Below are positions 34,169 to 43,787 of a stretch of DNA of 61,639 nucleotides, one piece after another. Position numbers and translations under genes: made by a program. The notes beneath the pieces were generated by a model that worked only from the letters and a program-made list of their open reading frames with translations, made no database searches and was not told the DNA's origin. Source of the stretch: Candidatus Saccharimonadota bacterium (lineage in GTDB: Bacteria > Patescibacteriota > Saccharimonadia > Saccharimonadales > UBA4665); the NCBI GenBank assembly GCA_028286405.1, contig JAQBRP010000006.1, positions 1 through 61,639 on the forward strand, written 5' to 3'. The stretch's first letter is position 1, and the number at the start of each line of letters is the position of its first letter.

Positions 34169-35401
34169 ATGCCTTATCAATCTAAAACACGTAGTTTCGG
34201 CGGACGCCGTAACACTAATACCAATCAACGCAGTAGCTTCCATGGTGGCGGACACGGCGGCGGTAACCGCGGTCGCAGTCCCAGCCGAAAAGGTCCAAAA
34301 AAGGACTACATCGACCCAGCCCGCTTTGTTAAAGCCGCTAAACCAGTTGAGCGCGAAGCGTATGTTCCTCAGCACACCTTTGCTGACTTTGACTTGAGTC
34401 CCCAGATGGCCAAGAACATTGCCGACAAGGGCTTTGTAACGCCATCAGCTATTCAGGACCAATCAATCCAGCACATTATGGCTGGCCGCGACATTATCGG
34501 AATTGCCGACACCGGCACCGGTAAAACAGCCGCCTTTGGTATTCCAATGCTGAACGCCATGATGACTAATAAGGGTAAAGCCCTGGTTATTGCACCAACT
34601 CGCGAACTAGCCCAGCAGATCGACGCCGAATTCCGCGCCATCGCCAAGGGCAGTGGCCTGCACGGTGCCGTACTCATTGGTGGTACCAGCATGGGTCCGC
34701 AATTGCGTGATCTACGTTCGAACCCCCAAATTGTTATTGGTACCCCTGGTCGTATTAAGGACCACATTGAGCGCCGCAGCCTCAGCTTGCACGACTTTTC
34801 ATACGTCGTGCTCGACGAAGTTGACCGCATGCTCGACATGGGCTTCATTAACGATGTTCGTAGCATTCTTAACGAATTGCCAAAAGAGCGTCAGTCGATG
34901 TTCTTCTCAGCAACCATGGACCGTGCTGTGAGTTCACTCATCGAAACCTTCTCACACGAACCAATTACTGTTTCAGTTAAGACCGGCGAAACAGGTGAAA
35001 ACATTCACCAAGATGTTGTTCGGGTTAATCACGACAGCGAAAAGCTCGGCAAACTGCACGATCTATTGCTTGACGATAAAATGACCAAGACCATCATCTT
35101 TGATGACACCCAGCGTAGCGTTGAACGCTTAGCTAACGAACTTGTTGCTCGTGGCTTCCAAGCCGACGCCATTCATGGTGGCAAAACGCAGGGCCAACGC
35201 CAGCGTTCGCTAAAGCGCTTTAAAGACAGTGAAGTGACTATCCTGGTGGCAACCGATGTTGCAGCTCGGGGCATCGACGTTGTTGATGTTAGCCACGTTG
35301 TAAATTACTCCACACCACAATCGTATTCCGATTACGTGCACCGTATTGGTCGCGCCGGCCGTGCTGGTCGTGTGGGTTACGCACTGACTTTCCTTCCCTA
35401 A
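34169..35401 (+). CDS. DEAD-box RNA helicase
   Basis: 410 residues. It has the Q motif (SAIQDQSIQ), Walker A ADTGTGKTAAF, PTRELAQQ, motif II VLDEVD (DEVD in place of DEAD), SAT, TDVAARGID and HRIGRAGRAGR. The first ~45 residues are rich in Arg, Gly and Ser, as in RNA-binding tails. It remodels RNA in ribosome assembly or mRNA decay. The upstream region (33968-34168) contains a GAGCC/GGCTC hairpin (about 34132-34145) in what is probably a long 5' leader. Confidence 0.95.
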   Translation: MPYQSKTRSFGGRRNTNTNQRSSFHGGGHGGGNRGRSPSRKGPKKDYIDPARFVKAAKPVEREAYVPQHTFADFDLSPQMAKNIADKGFVTPSAIQDQSIQHIMAGRDIIGIADTGTGKTAAFGIPMLNAMMTNKGKALVIAPTRELAQQIDAEFRAIAKGSGLHGAVLIGGTSMGPQLRDLRSNPQIVIGTPGRIKDHIERRSLSLHDFSYVVLDEVDRMLDMGFINDVRSILNELPKERQSMFFSATMDRAVSSLIETFSHEPITVSVKTGETGENIHQDVVRVNHDSEKLGKLHDLLLDDKMTKTIIFDDTQRSVERLANELVARGFQADAIHGGKTQGQRQRSLKRFKDSEVTILVATDVAARGIDVVDVSHVVNYSTPQSYSDYVHRIGRAGRAGRVGYALTFLP

Positions 35402-35496
35402 CGCTTCCCTATTACTATATTTAGTATAGTAGTGTATGATAAGAGCAATAAGTTCTTAAAACTAGGGTAATACCAAAAATTCGGAGGGTCCTGTTC

Positions 35497-36945
35497 ATGA
35501 TTAAACGCGTCGTTCATAAAAATTTAGTACTGCTCATTGTGGCTGTTGCTCAGTTCATAGTGGTGCTCGACACCTCAATTGTGAACGTGGCACTGCCATC
35601 AATCTATAAGGCTTTAAGCTTCGCCAGCACCAGCACATTGCAGTGGGTAGTTACTGCCTATACGTTGGCCTTTGGTGGCTTCTTACTGCTTGGTGGCCGT
35701 GCCGCCGACTTGTATGGTCGTCGTAAATTGTTTATTGGTGCAGTTACTGCTTTTTCAATCCTTTCATTGCTGACTGGCCTGGCTCAGACTGACACGCAAA
35801 TTATTGTGCTGCGCGCACTGCAGGGCCTCGCTGCTGCCTTTATGTCACCAGCCGCTTTATCAATCGTTTTGACTACCTTTAAAGAAGGTAAAGAGCGAAC
35901 GGGCGCATTAAGCATTTGGGGCGCTGTTGCTGCCGGTGGCGCTGCTGTCGGTGTGCTACTTGGTGGTGTACTTACCGAATACCTCGATTGGCGTTGGAAC
36001 TTCTTTGTTAACGTGCCAATCGGCCTCGGCATTGCCGTTGCTGCCTACTTGTACGTACCCAACAGCAAGGCTGATCTTGATCACAATAAGTTAGATTTAC
36101 CTGGTGCAGTCCTGGTGACCGCTGGTCTTATGGCACTGGTGTATACCTTCACCAAGGCACCAAGCTATGGCTGGACCGATCCTTTGACGCTCGTGCTATT
36201 CGCAGTAAGTGCGGCTTTGCTGGCTGGCTTTATAGTCAACGAGCACCTGTCTAAGCACGCCTTAATGCCGCTCGGTATATTTAAGATAGCTAACGTTGCA
36301 GCAGCCAACGTGGCGCAACTGCCAATTATGGCTGCCATGTTCTCGATGTTCTTCTTTGTAACGCTATACGTTCAACAGGTACTTGGTTACTCGCCAGTTA
36401 TGAGCGGTCTGAGCTTCTTGCCAATTACTTTCGTGATCGGCGGTATCTCGGTACTTATGCAGCATGTTATTGGTCGCATTGGCTACAAAAAGCCACTCGT
36501 AGTAGCACCTGTGTTAATCGCAATTGGTCTATTTTTGCTGGCCCACCTGTCGGTCGGTGGTAGTTACTGGACCGATGTGTTCCCGGGTCTCATCATTACC
36601 GCAGCCGGTATGGGCATGACTTTCATTACGATTACGATTGCTGCAACAACCGGCGTACCAGCTAACGAATCAGGCTTAGCCTCGGGCCTCCTGAACACCT
36701 CACAGCAGGTCGGTGGATCACTTGGTTTGGCAATTCTGTCTGGTATTTCGGCATCGGCGGCGGCCGCCTACATAGCGGCCCACCATGGCGCTGTTAATAT
36801 GGCTCAAGCCCAAGTAACTGGTTTCTCGCACGCGCTCTACGTTGGTGTCATCTTCGCACTGCTCTCCTCGGTCGTATCGGCCATTTTCATCCGCGAAAAG
36901 AAGGGCGAAAAGATCGACCCCAAAGCAGCCATGGCGGTTGGCTAA
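35497..36945 (+). CDS. MFS drug exporter, DHA2 family
   Basis: 482 residues with 14 predicted helices. Motif A is GGRAADLYGRRKLF and motif C is AAGGAAVGVLLGG, as in EmrB/QacA proton-driven exporters. The N-terminal D-T-S-I-V-N-V-A-L-P in helix 1 is also characteristic of the family. Substrates cannot be inferred. GGAGGG precedes the ATG and TATGAT lies about 60 bases up. A CTATTACTAT/AGTATAGTAG hairpin separates it from the helicase gene. Confidence 0.93.
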   Translation: MIKRVVHKNLVLLIVAVAQFIVVLDTSIVNVALPSIYKALSFASTSTLQWVVTAYTLAFGGFLLLGGRAADLYGRRKLFIGAVTAFSILSLLTGLAQTDTQIIVLRALQGLAAAFMSPAALSIVLTTFKEGKERTGALSIWGAVAAGGAAVGVLLGGVLTEYLDWRWNFFVNVPIGLGIAVAAYLYVPNSKADLDHNKLDLPGAVLVTAGLMALVYTFTKAPSYGWTDPLTLVLFAVSAALLAGFIVNEHLSKHALMPLGIFKIANVAAANVAQLPIMAAMFSMFFFVTLYVQQVLGYSPVMSGLSFLPITFVIGGISVLMQHVIGRIGYKKPLVVAPVLIAIGLFLLAHLSVGGSYWTDVFPGLIITAAGMGMTFITITIAATTGVPANESGLASGLLNTSQQVGGSLGLAILSGISASAAAAYIAAHHGAVNMAQAQVTGFSHALYVGVIFALLSSVVSAIFIREKKGEKIDPKAAMAVG

Positions 36946-36953
36946 GAGTAGTC

Positions 36954-37118
36954 ATGACGGACGCCCCAACTGACGCGCTACCATGCGCCGAAAAGCTGGC
37001 GTTCGATACAGCTCGTCAGGCCCAAGCAGCCGCCACCGTGGCCCTGCACCAGCACGGCACTAAGCTGCAAATTTATGTCTGCCAACACTGCGCTTTGTGG
37101 CATTTAGCGAGCGTCTAG
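36954..37118 (+). CDS. Small zinc-ribbon-like protein
   Basis: 54 residues. CAEKLAFDTARQAQAAA and YVCQHCALWHLASV place single Cys and CxxC plus WH as possible Zn ligands. Small proteins with this C...YxCxxCxxWH layout are common in actinobacteria and their phages (family knowledge). It lies 8 bases after the MFS gene and one base before the glucanase gene, so it belongs to a transcript with one or both. Function unknown. Confidence 0.7.
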   Translation: MTDAPTDALPCAEKLAFDTARQAQAAATVALHQHGTKLQIYVCQHCALWHLASV

Positions 37119-37119
37119 C

Positions 37120-38094
37120 ATGGCTGGACCACTACGTGGCGTAAACCTCGGTGGCTGGCTGGTACTGGAGCCGTGGCTGACGCCCAGCTTGTTCGCAAAT
37201 AGTACTGCGACAGATGAGTATACCTACTGCCAGCAGAATCAGGCCGCCTGGCGCAAACTCAAACAGCACCGCGATACGTTTATTACCGAAAAGGATTTTG
37301 CCTGGCTGGCAGCCCACGGCATCCAAGCCGTGCGGCTGCCCGTTGGTTATTGGCTATTCGGCGACGCTGCGCCATACGTCGAAACAGCCAGCTACGTCGA
37401 CAAGGCATTTGCCTGGGCCAAAAAACACCAGCTCAAGGTGTTGATTGATTTACATGGTGCCCCCGGTTCGCAAAACGGCACCATGCACAGTGGCCAGCGG
37501 GGTGAGGTGGGTTGGCATAAGTCACCAGCCAACATCGAGCAAACGCTCGGTGTGCTGACGCGCATTGCCGAGCGCTACGGCAAACATTCAGCCTTGCTCG
37601 GCATTTCATTACTAAATGAACCATCGTCAAAAATACCTACTGCCGTGCTGGAGGATTTTTACATCCGCGCCTACAACTTGCTGCGTGAGCACTGCCCGGC
37701 TGACGCTTGGATGGTGTTTAGTGATGCCTTCAGGCCCGGCCGCTGGCACCACAAGTTAGCCCGAGCAAAGTACCCAGGCATAGCCATTGATCACCACCAT
37801 TATCAAATTTACAGTTGGATCGATAAGCGCTTGCCGGCACATTGGCAGGTCTGGCGCACGCGGTACCTGCTGCCGTTTGCCCTGCGTCGCATTGCCCGTC
37901 AGCATCCACTGATAGTCGGGGAGTGGAGCCTGGCACTCGGCCGAGGCGACAAATCCCAGCAGGCTGCTTACGCTCACGCTCAGCTGGCTGTGTTCCAGAC
38001 CAGCGCGGCCTGGTTTTATTGGACGTACAAAACCGAGTATGGCAGCATCTGGAGTTTTCGGGCGTGTTACGAGCAGGGGCTATTGCCGCTCTAA
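37120..38094 (+). CDS. GH5 glycoside hydrolase (beta-1,3-glucanase-like)
   Basis: 324 residues. It starts RGVNLGGWLVLEPWLTPSLF, the hallmark of GH5_9-type exo-beta-1,3-glucanases. The acid/base Glu is in LLNEPSS (near residue 168) and the nucleophile Glu in IVGEWSLALG (near 268). The glucan or glycoside would be cut to glucose. There is no signal peptide, so it acts inside the cell or is released by lysis. It is encoded near a trehalase, suggesting use of imported or internal glucosides. Confidence 0.9.
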   Translation: MAGPLRGVNLGGWLVLEPWLTPSLFANSTATDEYTYCQQNQAAWRKLKQHRDTFITEKDFAWLAAHGIQAVRLPVGYWLFGDAAPYVETASYVDKAFAWAKKHQLKVLIDLHGAPGSQNGTMHSGQRGEVGWHKSPANIEQTLGVLTRIAERYGKHSALLGISLLNEPSSKIPTAVLEDFYIRAYNLLREHCPADAWMVFSDAFRPGRWHHKLARAKYPGIAIDHHHYQIYSWIDKRLPAHWQVWRTRYLLPFALRRIARQHPLIVGEWSLALGRGDKSQQAAYAHAQLAVFQTSAAWFYWTYKTEYGSIWSFRACYEQGLLPL

Positions 38095-38121
38095 AAGGTT
38101 GTCTAACAGAGAAGGTTATGC

Positions 38122-38172
38122 TATAATTTAGCCTATAGAAAGCTAAAGCGCAGCTTAAACAGCGCTTTTTTT
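38122..38172 (+). promoter_or_regulatory. typA promoter and leader terminator hairpin
   Basis: TATAAT at 38122-38127 is followed within 40 bases by AAAGCGC (38145-38151) and GCGCTTT (38162-38168) plus seven T residues, then the typA ATG at 38179. A terminator-like hairpin between promoter and start codon suggests attenuation, or transcription of a ~40-nt RNA. I see no leader peptide or alternative antiterminator stem, though AGCTAAAGCGC and the loop AGCTTAAACA could pair in part. Confidence 0.55.
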
Positions 38173-38178
38173 ATTGAT

Positions 38179-40008
38179 ATGAACCCCAATCAAGATCCCA
38201 GCAAAATTCGTAACATCGCTATTATTGCCCATGTTGACCACGGCAAGACCACCTTGGTTGATGGTTTGTTAAAGCAATCTAAAACTTTTCGCGATAACCA
38301 AGCTGAAATGAATCAAGATCTGATCATGGATAGTGGCGATCAGGAACGGGAACGCGGCATTACGATTACTGCTAAGGTTACGGCCGTGCAGCATGGTGAC
38401 TACCGCATTAACATTATCGATACTCCCGGGCACGCCGACTTTTCCGGCGAGGTTGAGCGCACCCTGAACTTAGCCGACGGCTGTTTGCTGATTGTTGACG
38501 CCCAGGAAGGGCCGATGCCACAAACAAAGTTTGTATTGCAGAAGGCGCTGGAAGCCGAACTCAAACCCATCGTGGTGATTAACAAAATCGACAAGTCGGG
38601 AAGTCGCATTGCCGAAGTTGAGGACGAACTGGCCGATTTATTCCTAGAACTGGCCGTCCACGAAGACCAGCTCCACTACCCTGTTTACTATGCCATCGGC
38701 CGCGCCGGTAAGGCCTGGGAAACTATTCCGGCTGACCCTGAAGCCGATGCTGATTTAGAATCGATCTTCGAAGCGATTATCGAAAAAATTCCTGCGCCAA
38801 CGGTTGAACTCGACAAGCCATTCCAGATGCTGGTAACGGCGCTGGCCCACGATACATTCAAAGGTAAGTACAGTATTGGCCGTATTACTCGCGGACACAT
38901 TAAGGCTGGCGATCAGGTTGCTCTTTGCAAAAAGGATGGCAGTGTCGTTAAGTCTAAAATCGAACTCGTTTTTATGAGTCATGGCGTTAGCCGCTTTGAA
39001 GTTCCCGAAGGTGTGGCTGGTGATATCGTGCAGCTAACCGGCGTTTCTGATGCCCAAATTGGCGAAACCATTACCGACGCCGAATTCCCCGAAGCTTTGC
39101 CGACCATTGAAGTCGAGGCACCAACCTTGCGCATTTACCTGGGCCCTAATACCAGCCCCTTTAAGGGTCAGGAGGGTGACTTTAGCACCTCACGTCAAAT
39201 TGGTGATCGTTTAGCAAAAGAACTCGAGACTAATGTGGGTCTACGCGTTGATCAAGAAGGTATTGGTTTCAAAGTTGCCGGTCGTGGCGAGCTACACCTG
39301 GGCGTGTTAATCGAGACCATGCGCCGCGAAGGCTATGAATTTGAAGTCGGCCGACCGCAAGTTGTTACCCGTGAAGAGAACGGCAAAACTATGGAGCCAA
39401 TCGAACAGGTTGAAATTGAAGTCCCAGCTGAGCATGTTGGCACCGTGCAAATGGAACTCGGCCAGCGCCGCGCCACGCTCAAAGAGCAGTTTGCCAGCCC
39501 CAAGGGCGTGACAAAATTGATTTACGAAATGCCAACTCGCGCCCTACTTGGTATGCGCAACATTTTACTGACAAACACCAAAGGCACGATTGTTATGAAC
39601 AGTATTGTGACTGGTTTTGAACCGCTTGGCACTGCCCTGCAGCAACTTCGTCCTGGCGTACTGATTAGTTTTGAGCAGGGACTTACGACGCCGTACGCAT
39701 TGCAGAACGCTGAAGCTCGAGGCACTACTTTTATTGGACCTGCCGAAAAGGTTTACGCTGGCCAAATCATTGGTTTAAACACTCGTTCAGAAGACATGGA
39801 AATCAACGTCTGTAAGCAAAAACACCTAACTAACATGCGCTCATCTAGCTCCGACGGCGTGGTACAGTTGACACCACCAACCATCTTTAGCCTCGAACAA
39901 TGCCTCGACTTTCTGGAAAACGACGAGCTACTCGAAGTAACGCCCAAAAGCCTGCGCCTGCGCAAACGGGAACTCGATCCCAACAAGCGCAAACGCCAAG
40001 CGAAATAA
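38179..40008 (+). CDS. typA: TypA/BipA ribosome-associated GTPase
   Basis: 609 residues, full length. G1 AHVDHGKTTLVDGLL, G2 RGITITAK, G3 DTPGHADF and G4 NKID are all present, followed by EF-G-like domains III and V and the BipA-specific C-terminal domain. It binds ribosomes and aids large-subunit assembly and stress or cold growth. Its short leader contains a terminator-like hairpin. Confidence 0.97.
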   Translation: MNPNQDPSKIRNIAIIAHVDHGKTTLVDGLLKQSKTFRDNQAEMNQDLIMDSGDQERERGITITAKVTAVQHGDYRINIIDTPGHADFSGEVERTLNLADGCLLIVDAQEGPMPQTKFVLQKALEAELKPIVVINKIDKSGSRIAEVEDELADLFLELAVHEDQLHYPVYYAIGRAGKAWETIPADPEADADLESIFEAIIEKIPAPTVELDKPFQMLVTALAHDTFKGKYSIGRITRGHIKAGDQVALCKKDGSVVKSKIELVFMSHGVSRFEVPEGVAGDIVQLTGVSDAQIGETITDAEFPEALPTIEVEAPTLRIYLGPNTSPFKGQEGDFSTSRQIGDRLAKELETNVGLRVDQEGIGFKVAGRGELHLGVLIETMRREGYEFEVGRPQVVTREENGKTMEPIEQVEIEVPAEHVGTVQMELGQRRATLKEQFASPKGVTKLIYEMPTRALLGMRNILLTNTKGTIVMNSIVTGFEPLGTALQQLRPGVLISFEQGLTTPYALQNAEARGTTFIGPAEKVYAGQIIGLNTRSEDMEINVCKQKHLTNMRSSSSDGVVQLTPPTIFSLEQCLDFLENDELLEVTPKSLRLRKRELDPNKRKRQAK

Positions 40009-40049
40009 GCGCTTGACCGTACTGCTAGTAACCAGCTAGGCTACTGCAT

Positions 40050-41324
40050 ATGGCTAAGTTAGAAAAAGCAAAACAACTGATGGCCAAGGCTTTGCCGCTG
40101 CGGGCCAAAAATGACCTGACGGCCGAGGACGTGCAGGCGGCTCGTACGTACATAAAAGACTTTTGGAAACAGCTGGAGCGCTACCACCCAGTGGACGACG
40201 AAAGTCTAATCGGCTTGCCCAAACCTTATTTAGTACCAGCCTACGAAGAAGGCCACGCTTTCGATTTTAACGAACTGTACTACTGGGATAGCTACTTCAT
40301 GATTCAGGGCATGCAAGACGCCGAGCACGAAGAGCTAGTGCAGGGGATCCTGGAAGACTTACTGGCCCTATTCAGTCGGTTTAAAGTTATTCCCAACGCC
40401 TCGCGCACCTATTTAATGGGTCGCTCGCAGCCGCCCTTTTTGACGTCTTTCATTTTGGAAGTAAATCAGGCCTACCAGCCGGGCGAAGCTTGGCTGAAGC
40501 AGGCCATGGCCATTGCCAAACAGGAATACCACACGGTGTGGCTAGGCACCAAAAAGCCCAATGAGCGTTTGGCGTACAAGGGCCTCAGCCGTTACTACGA
40601 CACCAACTACCTGCACGATTTAGCCGAGGCCGAAAGCGGCTGGGATATGACGCCGCGTTTTGGTCGCAAGGCGCTCAACTTCCTGCCGATCGATTTAAAT
40701 GCCCTGCTCTACAAGTACGAAACTGACTTTGCCTTTGTAGCGCGCGAGCTGGGTGATGAAGCTGAAGCCCTAGAGTGGGAAGCGGCTGCCGAACGACGAA
40801 AAGCGACCGTTGACGTGCTGATGTGGGATCGTTTGCGCGGTCTGTATTATGACTACAACTTTGTACGCGGCAAACGAGGCAATGTTAGTAGCCTAGCTGC
40901 CTACTTTCCACTGTGGGCCGGTATGGCTAGCAAAGAGCAGGCGGCAGCGCTGGTAAAGTCGCTGCGTCGTTTTGAGAATAAGGGCGGCCTGTCCACTACC
41001 GACGTGCTGCCCGTCGGCCAGTTTGTAATTGGCAGCATGCCCACCCAGTGGGCTTACCCGAACGGCTGGGCACCATTGCAGTACATTACTATCAAGGGTC
41101 TGGAGCGCTATGGATACCATGAAGACGCCAAGCGCTTAAGCATAAAGTGGCTCAAGGCCAACCTGCACTGGTTTAACGAGCATGGTCTATTCCTCGAAAA
41201 ATACAATGTCGTGTCGCCAGATAAGCCGCCGGTAAAAGGGGTGTATCCGAGTCAAACCGGCTTTGGCTGGACCAATGCCGTGTTTGAGCGATTGTGCCAA
41301 GACTACATCGACGAGCCAAATTAA
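40050..41324 (+). CDS. GH37-type trehalase
   Basis: 424 residues. FDFNELYYWDSYF matches the first trehalase signature and QWAYPNGWAPLQYI the second. The enzyme splits trehalose into two glucose molecules. There is no signal peptide, so it is cytosolic. It is shorter than E. coli TreA/TreF (about 550), lacking parts of the N-terminal region, but the (alpha/alpha)6 core appears complete. Trehalose is abundant in actinobacteria, which would fit a life on such hosts (inference). Confidence 0.9.
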   Translation: MAKLEKAKQLMAKALPLRAKNDLTAEDVQAARTYIKDFWKQLERYHPVDDESLIGLPKPYLVPAYEEGHAFDFNELYYWDSYFMIQGMQDAEHEELVQGILEDLLALFSRFKVIPNASRTYLMGRSQPPFLTSFILEVNQAYQPGEAWLKQAMAIAKQEYHTVWLGTKKPNERLAYKGLSRYYDTNYLHDLAEAESGWDMTPRFGRKALNFLPIDLNALLYKYETDFAFVARELGDEAEALEWEAAAERRKATVDVLMWDRLRGLYYDYNFVRGKRGNVSSLAAYFPLWAGMASKEQAAALVKSLRRFENKGGLSTTDVLPVGQFVIGSMPTQWAYPNGWAPLQYITIKGLERYGYHEDAKRLSIKWLKANLHWFNEHGLFLEKYNVVSPDKPPVKGVYPSQTGFGWTNAVFERLCQDYIDEPN

Positions 41325-41401
41325 CTAATTATTAAATCCAGCGCTTTGGGCATTGAACGGCCAGTTTGAGGGGCCTATAATAGGCAGTCCAAGGAGCGGT
41401 A

Positions 41402-41851
41402 ATGGTAACAATGGACGATGCATTTCAGAACGATCTACGGCGTATTCTCCGCGAAGAGGTACGTCCAATGCTTCACGACGAAATCCGTCCCATTCTTCAT
41501 GAAGAAATCCGTCCCATCGTTCGTGAAGAGGTACGCCCCCTAGTTCGTAAAGAACTGAAAGCTGCTATTGACGAGGAGATTCGTCCGCTCGTGCGTGAGG
41601 AGTTAGCAGTAGCCATCGACAAGCAAGTACGCCCGCTCATCCGCGAGGAAACCCAGGATATGCGTAACGGTATTGCTGAACTAAAGAATATGGTTGGCAC
41701 GCAAGGCATGCAGCTGAGTAATCTGCAGGCTGATATGGGCACCATGAAAAGCACTATGCGCTATCAGGTCAGTGAAACACATCGCCTCGATGTATTGCTC
41801 GAAGACTTGAACGATCGTTTTGCCGCCGCTCGCGAGCTACGCTGGGACTGA
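41402..41851 (+). CDS. Coiled-coil protein with EIRPxxR repeats
   Basis: 149 residues. Residues ~8-75 consist of about eight short repeats of 8-11 residues built on EEIRPIVR (EEVRPML, DEIRPIL, EEIRPIV, EEVRPLV, EEIRPLV, KQVRPLI). A regular coiled coil follows (residues ~80-140). The charge pattern suggests a helical rod or filament. An AAGGAG site and a TATAAT at about 41378 lie upstream. No function known. Confidence 0.75.
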   Translation: MVTMDDAFQNDLRRILREEVRPMLHDEIRPILHEEIRPIVREEVRPLVRKELKAAIDEEIRPLVREELAVAIDKQVRPLIREETQDMRNGIAELKNMVGTQGMQLSNLQADMGTMKSTMRYQVSETHRLDVLLEDLNDRFAAARELRWD

Positions 41852-41866
41852 TGGTATAATTCCAGT

Positions 41867-42289
41867 ATGACTGAAACATACGGTAATTGCCCATTCTGTC
41901 AGCCGGCAGAACGGATTCTTAAAGAAAACGACTACGCCCAGGTTATTTTGAGTAATCCGCGCAAAGTGCCCGGCCACTTTTTAGTCGTACCTAAGCGGCA
42001 TGTCGAAAAACCGTGGGAACTCAAACCAGAAGAGGTCCAAAGCATTTTTGAGCTGATCTTTTTTGTAGAGCAAAAAATTATTGGTAAGCTTGGCGACGGC
42101 TGTGACATCCGTCAGAATTACCGACCATTCATGAAGCAAAGCCAGCTCAAAGTTGATCACCTGCACTTCCATGTTATTCCCCGGACACTCGATGACTATA
42201 TTTACAGCGTGTCGGAAAAGTACGAGACCGAACTGTTCGCTGAGCTCGATGATGTCGAGCACGATGCGGTTGCAAAAACTCTTGAGTAA
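41867..42289 (+). CDS. HIT-family nucleotide hydrolase
   Basis: 140 residues. HLHFHVIPR is the histidine triad with its following Arg, and CPFC near the N-terminus is a usual Zn pair of HIT proteins. Such enzymes hydrolyse nucleoside phosphoramidates or dinucleotides. TATAAT (41855-41860) is exactly six bases before the ATG, giving a leaderless mRNA. Confidence 0.92.
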   Translation: MTETYGNCPFCQPAERILKENDYAQVILSNPRKVPGHFLVVPKRHVEKPWELKPEEVQSIFELIFFVEQKIIGKLGDGCDIRQNYRPFMKQSQLKVDHLHFHVIPRTLDDYIYSVSEKYETELFAELDDVEHDAVAKTLE

Positions 42290-42332
42290 CCCCCGTGTAA
42301 CAGTTCGCTGTATCTGTTATAATTAACTGTCT

Positions 42333-43781
42333 ATGAGCAACTACTACGTCACCACCTCCATCCCCTACATCAACGGCGAACCACACCTGGGTCACGCCAT
42401 GGAGTTTGTGATGGCCGACGTACTCGCTCGCCGTGCCCGCCAGCGTGGTGACGAAGTGCACTTTAGCATTGGTACCGACGAACACGGCGGCAAAATTGCC
42501 GAAAAAGCCGCCGAACTCAAACTGGAGCCTAAGGCGCTGGCCGACAAAATGAGCGCCCAATTTGCCGATCTAGCCAAGAAGCTCAACATTAGCAACACGC
42601 GCTTTATTCGCACGACCGACGAAGGCCACGAACAACGAGCCAAGCTCATTTGGAAAGCCCTCGAAAAAGATATTTATAAAGGTAAGTATGTCGGCTGGTA
42701 CTGTACCGGTGATGAAGCTTTCTTTAGCGAAACTGAAGTCAAAGCCAATAACGGTGTCTGCCCTAATCACAATCGGCCATTCGAAAAGATCGAAGAAGAA
42801 AACTACTTTTTTAAGCTCAGCAAGTATGGCGACCAATTACGCGAAGCCATCGAAAAGGGTGAATTTAGAATTGTGCCCGACAGTCGTCGCAACGAAATTC
42901 TGAGTCTCTTTAAGTCGGGTTTGTCGGATATTAGTGTTAGTCGACCAAAAGAGAAGGTCGTCTGGGGTATACCCGTTCCTGGTGACACCAAGCAAACCAT
43001 GTACGTTTGGTTTGAAGCGCTCATGAATTACATTACTGTGTTGGGCTACCCAGAACACGAGGACTTCAAAAAGTTTTGGCCAGCCGACGTCCAAGTGATC
43101 GGCAAAGACATTTTGCGTTTCCACGCGGCCATTTGGCCAGCTATGCTTATGAGTCTAGGCCTGCAACTGCCTAAGGATTTGTACGTCCACAGCTTTATTA
43201 ACATTGACGGCAAAAAAATGAGCAAGTCACTCGGTAATTACGTATCGCCAAACGAAGTCATCGAAAAGTACGGTGCCGATTCGTTCCGCTATTACTTCTT
43301 GCGCCACATTCCAAGCTACGAAGATGGCGACTTCAGCTGGCCATCGTTTGAGGCCTCGTACAACAACGAATTAGCCAACGAACTCGGTAATGCCGTACAG
43401 CGCACCGCTGCCATGATGACCAAATACCAGAAGGGCTTGATTGGTGACATTCCAGCCGCCGAACACGACATCGCCCAATACGAAGCCGCCCTCGACGTGT
43501 ACCATTTCGACCGAGCCCTCGACCACGTCTGGGAACAGGTCCGTGGCCTCAACCAATACATCGACGAAGAAAAGCCCTGGGAAATTGCCAAAACGGGCGA
43601 CGAAGATCACCTGCGCGAAGTGCTTGCCAACCAGGCCGGCATGCTGCTAGAAATTGCCGATCTCCTCGAACCATTCATGCCGGACTCGGCAACTAAAATT
43701 CGCAACGTTTTTGTAGAAGGAATCGTTCGTCCAATCGATGGTACGCTATTCCCCAAGCAAGAAGTTCCTAAAGAAGCGTAA
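42333..43781 (+). CDS. metG: Methionyl-tRNA synthetase
   Basis: 482 residues: the class I core and anticodon-binding domain without the C-terminal dimerisation domain. Motifs: ISSxY-like TSIPYINGEPHLGH (HIGH), FSIGTDEHGGK and KMSKSLGNYV. It charges tRNA-Met. TATAAT (42318-42323) lies nine bases before the ATG. tatD follows 6 bases after the stop. Confidence 0.97.
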   Translation: MSNYYVTTSIPYINGEPHLGHAMEFVMADVLARRARQRGDEVHFSIGTDEHGGKIAEKAAELKLEPKALADKMSAQFADLAKKLNISNTRFIRTTDEGHEQRAKLIWKALEKDIYKGKYVGWYCTGDEAFFSETEVKANNGVCPNHNRPFEKIEEENYFFKLSKYGDQLREAIEKGEFRIVPDSRRNEILSLFKSGLSDISVSRPKEKVVWGIPVPGDTKQTMYVWFEALMNYITVLGYPEHEDFKKFWPADVQVIGKDILRFHAAIWPAMLMSLGLQLPKDLYVHSFINIDGKKMSKSLGNYVSPNEVIEKYGADSFRYYFLRHIPSYEDGDFSWPSFEASYNNELANELGNAVQRTAAMMTKYQKGLIGDIPAAEHDIAQYEAALDVYHFDRALDHVWEQVRGLNQYIDEEKPWEIAKTGDEDHLREVLANQAGMLLEIADLLEPFMPDSATKIRNVFVEGIVRPIDGTLFPKQEVPKEA

Positions 43782-43787
43782 GCCCTC

